NCBI GenBank assembly: GCA_022446815.1
Contig: JAKVCD010000001.1
Location: 66,740-130,739, forward strand
Length of the DNA stretch: 64,000 nucleotides
Source of the DNA: Planctomycetota bacterium
GTDB taxonomy: Bacteria > Planctomycetota > UBA1135 > GCA-002686595
Reading direction: 5' to 3'
A program made the translations under genes and the position numbers. Shown piece by piece: positions 61,760-64,000 of this stretch (its first letter is position 1; each line of letters opens with the position of its first letter). The notes below the pieces were generated by a model. The model saw only the letters and a program-made list of their open reading frames with translations. It did not search any database and was not told where the DNA came from.

Positions 61760-63289
61760 ATGAAAGACTTCGTCCAAAAGCTCACCCACTCCTTCCGCTC
61801 CTCCACCCCCGGCGCCCGCGTCGGGATGGTGGTGAGCACCCTCGCGATGTTGGGCCTGATCGGTTTCACGACGTTCACCGCTACGCGGCCGAGCTTCGTC
61901 CCGCTGGTCTCTGGCCTCAACGAGACACAGCGCGCAGCGTGCACGAACGCCCTCGCTCAGGGCGGCGTGTCCTACCGCGTCAGCCCGCTCCCCGGGCCCT
62001 TCACCCTCGAGGTTGACGAGCGCGACATCTATAACGCGCAAGGCCTGATCGACGCCGCTGGTGCGCTCACCCCCCCCGCGCGTGGGATCCTCACAGACAA
62101 GACCTCCGGCTCTGTCTTCATGGGGATGCGCGAGCGCGATCAGGTGACCCGCAAGCGCGAGTGGGAGGACTGCGAGCAGCAGCTCCGCGCCCTCGAGTTC
62201 GTCCGCGACGCTAGCGTCGGCGCCTCAGCTGAGGGCGGCGCCTTCTCGCGCAACGATGACCGCACAGTCGCTGTCACGCTCAGCTTGGCGCACGGTTACA
62301 TCTTGAGTCGCGGCCAAGCCCAGACCGTCGCCGCGCTCGTCAGTCGCCGCTTCGGCATCCCCACCGCCCAAGTCGTGATCGCTGATCAAGACGGTCGCTT
62401 GCTCTATGGAGGCGGTCTTGACCAGGAGGGCTTCGGGATGACGGACGCCTACGACATCAAGCGGCGCTACGACGCTGATATGGAGGCCAAGGTAAACGGC
62501 ATGCTCTCGAGAGTCTTCGGAGAAGGCACCGCGTACGCGATGATCGACTCCACCTGGACCTACGACAAGACCGAGAGCCTGACCGAGACTTACGACCCTG
62601 AGAACAAGGTCACGAGCACCGACTACTCCAGGACAGAGCGCAGCATGAACGAGGGCGGTACGGTCGGTGGGCCGGCTGGGACGACATCGAACATCGAGAC
62701 GAACTCCTCCGCTGCTGGGGCTGGCTCCAACCTGAACAACGACACGATCGACGAGAAGCGGACCAGCACCCAGGTCGGCAGCACGCTGCTCTATACGCAG
62801 AAGCGCACCCCGGAGCTACAGCAGCTCTCGGTCTCGCTCGTCGTCGATGAGACGCTCTCAGAAGAGCTCTCCAACATCACGAGGAGTGTCCAAGCTGCGG
62901 TCGGCTTCTCTGAGCGACGCGGCGACACCATGAACTCCATCTCCACGATGTTCGCCGGCCTCGAGCGCGGCGAAGACGGCGCGCCTGTGGCCGCCGTAAT
63001 TGAAGAGGTGAAGCCCAACCCTTGGAAGGTGTGGGCTATGGACCACGGCCTCGAACTCCTGGCCGGGGCGACCTTCCTCTTCGTCCTCTTCCGCAGCTTG
63101 CGCGGCTCAAAGCGGGCCCTCGAGCAGGCGATTCGCGGCGAAGAGGGGAGCTCTCTCGAAGACCAAGACCCCGAGCTCGTGGCGCGAGTCACCGTGGAAG
63201 AGCTCGTTCAAAGTGACCCCGATCAGGTCAGCGCGATCCTCTCGCGCTGGGCCCAGGACCAGCCGCAGGCAGCGGTTTCACAACGATGA
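61760..63289 (+). CDS. fliF: Flagellar MS-ring protein FliF
   Basis: A 509-residue protein with two membrane helices, at ~22-42 (VGMVVSTLAMLGLIGFTTFT) and ~430-448 (ELLAGATFLFVLFRSL). Between them lie the ring-building motifs (VPLVSGLNETQRAACTNALA; GPFTLEVDERDIYNAQGLID; DARVQ-like FVRDASVGASAEGGAFSRND). The acidic C-terminus (EEGSSLEDQDPELVARVT) is the FliG-binding tail. It overlaps fliG by 4 bp. Confidence 0.96.
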   Translation: MKDFVQKLTHSFRSSTPGARVGMVVSTLAMLGLIGFTTFTATRPSFVPLVSGLNETQRAACTNALAQGGVSYRVSPLPGPFTLEVDERDIYNAQGLIDAAGALTPPARGILTDKTSGSVFMGMRERDQVTRKREWEDCEQQLRALEFVRDASVGASAEGGAFSRNDDRTVAVTLSLAHGYILSRGQAQTVAALVSRRFGIPTAQVVIADQDGRLLYGGGLDQEGFGMTDAYDIKRRYDADMEAKVNGMLSRVFGEGTAYAMIDSTWTYDKTESLTETYDPENKVTSTDYSRTERSMNEGGTVGGPAGTTSNIETNSSAAGAGSNLNNDTIDEKRTSTQVGSTLLYTQKRTPELQQLSVSLVVDETLSEELSNITRSVQAAVGFSERRGDTMNSISTMFAGLERGEDGAPVAAVIEEVKPNPWKVWAMDHGLELLAGATFLFVLFRSLRGSKRALEQAIRGEEGSSLEDQDPELVARVTVEELVQSDPDQVSAILSRWAQDQPQAAVSQR

Positions 63290-64000
63290 ACACGCAAGAC
63301 CTACGCGGTGACCAGCGAGTCGCCGCCTTCCTCCTCAGCCTTGACCGAGATAAGGCAGCAGAGCTGATGTCCCGGCTCGACCCTTCGGTCGTCCCCGCGG
63401 TCGCTAAGGCCATGCTGGAGCTCGACCAGAGCTTCCAAGACCCTGAGTCTGTCGACGTCCTCTACACCGAGGTCGCTCGAGACCTTCACACGCGACGCGG
63501 CGTCGACTGCGCCCCCGTCGACGCGCTCCATGAGCTCCTAAGTAAGTCCTTCGGTGATGCTAAGGGCGACGAAGTCGCAGGTGAGATCGAGAGTAGGCGC
63601 CTCGCTGAGCGCCCCTTCCGCGTCATAGAGGAGTCCTCCCCCGCGAGCATCGCCACCGCCCTCGCTGAGGAGTCCATCTCCATCGTCGCCGTAATCCTCG
63701 CGCACATGACTCCGGCGATCGCCGCCGAGGTCCTCGGCCGTATGGAGGAGTCCCGAGGCCTTGAGATCGTCCAGCGCATGGCGAACCTCGAGCCCATCCA
63801 ACCTGGCACCCTCGCGAACCTCGCGCAGCATCTCGGAGCACAGGTCGCGAGACATGAGGAGAGCCGCATCACGGAGGGGCCTGCGAGGGTCCAGTCCATC
63901 GCGGAGATGCTCAACTTCACACGCCAAGACGTAGAGCGCTCTATCCTCGAAAACCTCGAGAAAGAGGACGAAGAGATGGCCTCTGAGATCCGTGAGAACA
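63286..64000 (+). CDS. fliG: Flagellar motor switch protein FliG, 3' end outside the window
   Basis: 238 codons are visible from ATG 63286 and the frame is open at the window end. The start RGDQRVAAFLLSLDRDKAAELM is the FliG N-domain that binds FliF; the middle domain shows ESISIVAVILAHMTPAIAAE and VLGRMEESRGLEIVQRMANL. The torque-generating C-domain is beyond the window. FliG links the MS ring to the C-ring. Confidence 0.95.
   Translation, partial: MNTQDLRGDQRVAAFLLSLDRDKAAELMSRLDPSVVPAVAKAMLELDQSFQDPESVDVLYTEVARDLHTRRGVDCAPVDALHELLSKSFGDAKGDEVAGEIESRRLAERPFRVIEESSPASIATALAEESISIVAVILAHMTPAIAAEVLGRMEESRGLEIVQRMANLEPIQPGTLANLAQHLGAQVARHEESRITEGPARVQSIAEMLNFTRQDVERSILENLEKEDEEMASEIREN

Overview
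The window reads as a high-GC, gene-dense chromosome segment of a flagellated member of the Planctomycetota or a close relative. The evidence is a DUF1080 protein, a DUF1552 protein and a DUF1587/1592/1588/1585 cytochrome-type protein in one cluster, two sulfatase-like lipid- or membrane-anchored hydrolases, FG-GAP proteins, and a Gram-negative type flagellar set. No tRNA, rRNA, IS element, CRISPR array or prophage gene was recognised.

Layout. 1-8.2 kb: a coupled SPFH (HflK/HflC-like) pair, a DUF4870 protein, a Ca/Na antiporter, a class I glutamine amidotransferase-like hydrolase coupled to a membrane protein, aroB and a polytopic membrane protein. 8.3-11.6 kb: carB. 11.6-15.4 kb: a five-gene operon running ECF sigma factor, zinc-finger anti-sigma factor, small anchored protein, PilM/GspL-like protein, PilO/GspM-like protein. 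15.5-20.5 kb: ribBA, a trypsin-like protease, purH, and a short thioredoxin-like gene with an in-frame UGA. 20.5-27 kb: two sulfatase-superfamily genes, prfB with its programmed +1 frameshift, an exported aminopeptidase P and sfsA. 27-38 kb: the planctomycete-type DUF1080/DUF1552/DUF1592 genes, a DUF4345 protein, an FG-GAP repeat gene interrupted in frame by UGA, a membrane protein and an M1 metallopeptidase.

38.3-64 kb is flagellar. On the minus strand, from right to left, lie fliC (own terminator), fliD-fliS-fliT-like, then a long operon fliO-P-Q-R-flhB-flhA-flhF-flhG-small membrane protein-fliA-two mini-proteins-two lipoproteins. This operon starts at a near-perfect sigma-54 promoter (48790-48805) with two tandem 17-bp palindromes upstream. 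flgM converges on it at 38.3 kb. On the plus strand lie a FlrA-like sigma-54 activator, then an operon of a pseudo-receiver/HATPase protein, three uncharacterised membrane or TPR proteins, a FlrB-like kinase, a FlrC-like activator, flgB, flgC, fliE, fliF and fliG (runs off the end). The layout implies a sigma-54 to sigma-28 cascade with FlgM checking FliA.

The most striking observation is two probable selenoprotein genes. At 20076-20465 a thioredoxin-fold protein reads through UGA at a U-G-Q-C redox motif. At 33304-34560 an FG-GAP/VCBS protein reads through UGA at a U-C pair. In both, the frame stays open and protein-like on each side of the UGA, and a perfect or near-perfect stem with a 3-nt loop beginning with G lies 19-21 nt after the UGA, where a bacterial SECIS belongs. 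Conventional gene calling would truncate or split both genes.
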